A program made the position numbers and the translations under genes. From Perognathus longimembris pacificus (taxonomy: Eukaryota; Chordata; Mammalia; Rodentia; Heteromyidae): DNA of 64,000 nucleotides. The stretch's first letter is position 1. Every line of letters starts with the position of its first letter. Shown one piece after another: positions 62,611-64,000 of the stretch. The DNA lies in assembly GCF_023159225.1 (NCBI RefSeq), contig NC_063176.1, positions 9,684,963 to 9,748,962 on the forward strand, read 5' to 3'. The notes under the pieces were generated by a model. It was not told where the DNA came from, ran no database searches, and saw only the letters and a program-made list of their open reading frames with translations.

Positions 62611-64000
62611 CAAACAATCAAACAAATAAAAATCAAGCAAGCAAGCGAGCAAAACACTAAAAAGTCCCATAAAGCACAATGTGTCCAACATTCGGCCTTT
62701 CTTAACTATAGAAATGCTGGATACAAGCATACCTTTAATATGCCTTGCAATTGGGAGAATGTGGTCCTCATGTCCCAGCCCCTCTAAACCCAGTAAAATG
62801 GCAAATGGATTCTTCCAACAAATTCCTTTCCAATGTGTTTTATCACGTCAAGTGCTTTTCACATATTTGTTGGGAGTTGGTCAGAGGTAGCTTAGGTGAT
62901 CTTACAGTCGTATGTTTTCTCAGGATTGGTCAGGTGACGCTGTTACAGTAGGAGTCAAGGATGTTTGTCACGGCCCTGGTCTCCTTTCTGGCTTCCAAGC
63001 TGACTGCAAAATGACTGCATGAGAGAACAGCTCTGGACAAAGGATAGAGATACAAAGTGGAGAAATCTAGGATGCCCAGCCTCTATGCTGGTCCCAGTGA
63101 ATTTGTGGGCTCAAGTAAGAAGTCAGTGATTCTCAACAGAAAAGCAGTTTTATGAACCTCTGACGTTCATATGCACTGTTCGATTTAGGGGGAAAACATA
63201 ACAAGAGCAAAAGAGATTTTGCTCTTTTTGCCTTGACCTTGGATTGAGCAAATTGAATAGATAAATTATTGATTAAATAATCAAAACTTACAAGTATATT
63301 ATCATTAGAGGTATAAAAAGAGATGTAAGATGGATGCTGAAGGGAAACCATTCTGGGTAGGTAGGTGATCACTGACTGAAATGAAAATAATGAATGTGAG
63401 TTGGGCCTAGTGGAAATAGAATGTTAGTGTAATCAACGCTCTGAAGTTTGAAACTTGTGGTGTTCTTGTTCATTTTTTCACCAAGTAAATACTAATTAGA
63501 ACCTAATATTTGCCAGGCATTTCTGGAATTTTGCAGTTTCCCATTCTGACTGGACTTATTTTTATGTAGATTATACTCTAGACAGAGGAGAAAAAGTGCA
63601 ACTTAAAAAAAATTAACAACACCACCACAAATAAATGGATGAGATTATTTCTAGGATATAGTGGAAGACAAACAGGACCAAAATCCTAAGGTGATCATGC
63701 CAGGCTTCTAGAAAGTGAAAGAAGCCCGGGGTTTTATTTTAAGAGCTGTGAGTATCCCTGAAGGGCTTTTACACAGAGTACTACATAATCTGATTTCGAT
63801 TTTTAAAAGATGACTCTAGCTGCAGGGTGGAAAATGGCCCAGAGGGAAGTAAATCCAATCATATTGGTGTGGCCTTTCCTTAAAATTTCATTTACAGAAT
63901 TCCCTCCTGCCAGTTCAGTTCTCTGAAGATTCTCTTTCCTTGTTTCTCCTCCATTTTCCACATTAGTTACTGGCATCTTGGTAATGCGTGACTTCTCGTC

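Larger units (their letters stand above)
50497..64000 (+). other. ADGRL3: ADGRL3 intron downstream of the linker exon (partial)
   Basis: At least 13,504 bp of intron after the GTAAGT donor; the next exon is not in the window. It is denser in LTR-derived sequence than the rest: a MaLR-like LTR split by a SINE (52379-52990), a solo ERV LTR (56390-56811) and a fold-back LTR-like element (58442-58860). L1 3' ends lie near 51400, 53200, 55950 and 60719. In 53350-54110, 54190-55810, 56820-57230, 57450-58330, 60390-60710, 61000-62330 and 62620-64000 I recognise no repeat or gene. Confidence 0.85.

Overview
This window is vertebrate nuclear DNA, almost certainly rodent. It holds an AT-rich internal slice of one large plus-strand gene, the adhesion GPCR latrophilin-3 (ADGRL3/LPHN3). 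Only three short exons are present (897 coding bases in 64 kb); the rest is intron filled with retrotransposons and simple repeats. I see no complete gene, no RNA gene, no CRISPR array and no prokaryote-like operon.

Organism: the commonest young repeat is a dimeric SINE. Its left half is tRNA-Ala/ID-like and its right half reads 'gccagaagtggcgctgtggc' onwards. This matches, from memory, the description of the IDL-Geo SINE, reported only from Geomyoidea (kangaroo rats, pocket mice, pocket gophers). A geomyoid rodent is therefore the best inference; the species cannot be told from the window.

Gene layout (plus strand): 1-12868 intron; 12869-12883 a 15-base microexon giving K-V-E-Q-K between the lectin and olfactomedin domains (splice site A of latrophilins); 12884-14876 intron (1,993 bp); 14877-15677 an 801-base exon encoding the whole olfactomedin-like domain, with disulfide cysteines and Ca2+-site residues intact; 15678-50415 intron (34,738 bp); 50416-50496 an 81-base exon at the start of the Ser/Thr-rich linker; 50497-64000 intron continuing past the window. 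All three exons have phase-1 boundaries on both sides that can be seen or inferred, so each is a length-multiple-of-three unit. The protein is a postsynaptic adhesion receptor; the olfactomedin domain binds FLRT proteins, and the microexon and linker exon tune the spacing around it.

Repeat layout: seven IDL-Geo SINEs, several with clear target-site duplications, one nested in another SINE and one nested in an L1; many older B1-like + Geo-like and ID-like + B1-like composite SINEs; seven 3' ends of one L1 lineage with a G-rich 3'UTR; one older L1 3' end (46640-47230); an ancient hAT-like DNA transposon (13709-13981); two old MaLR-like LTR fragments (44885-45140, 52379-52990); a solo ERV LTR with a perfect 6-bp target duplication (56390-56811); and a 419-bp fold-back LTR-like element with 62-bp terminal inverted repeats and a 5-bp target duplication (58442-58860). 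The last is the most unusual structure here. Nothing in the window supports a new multi-gene system.
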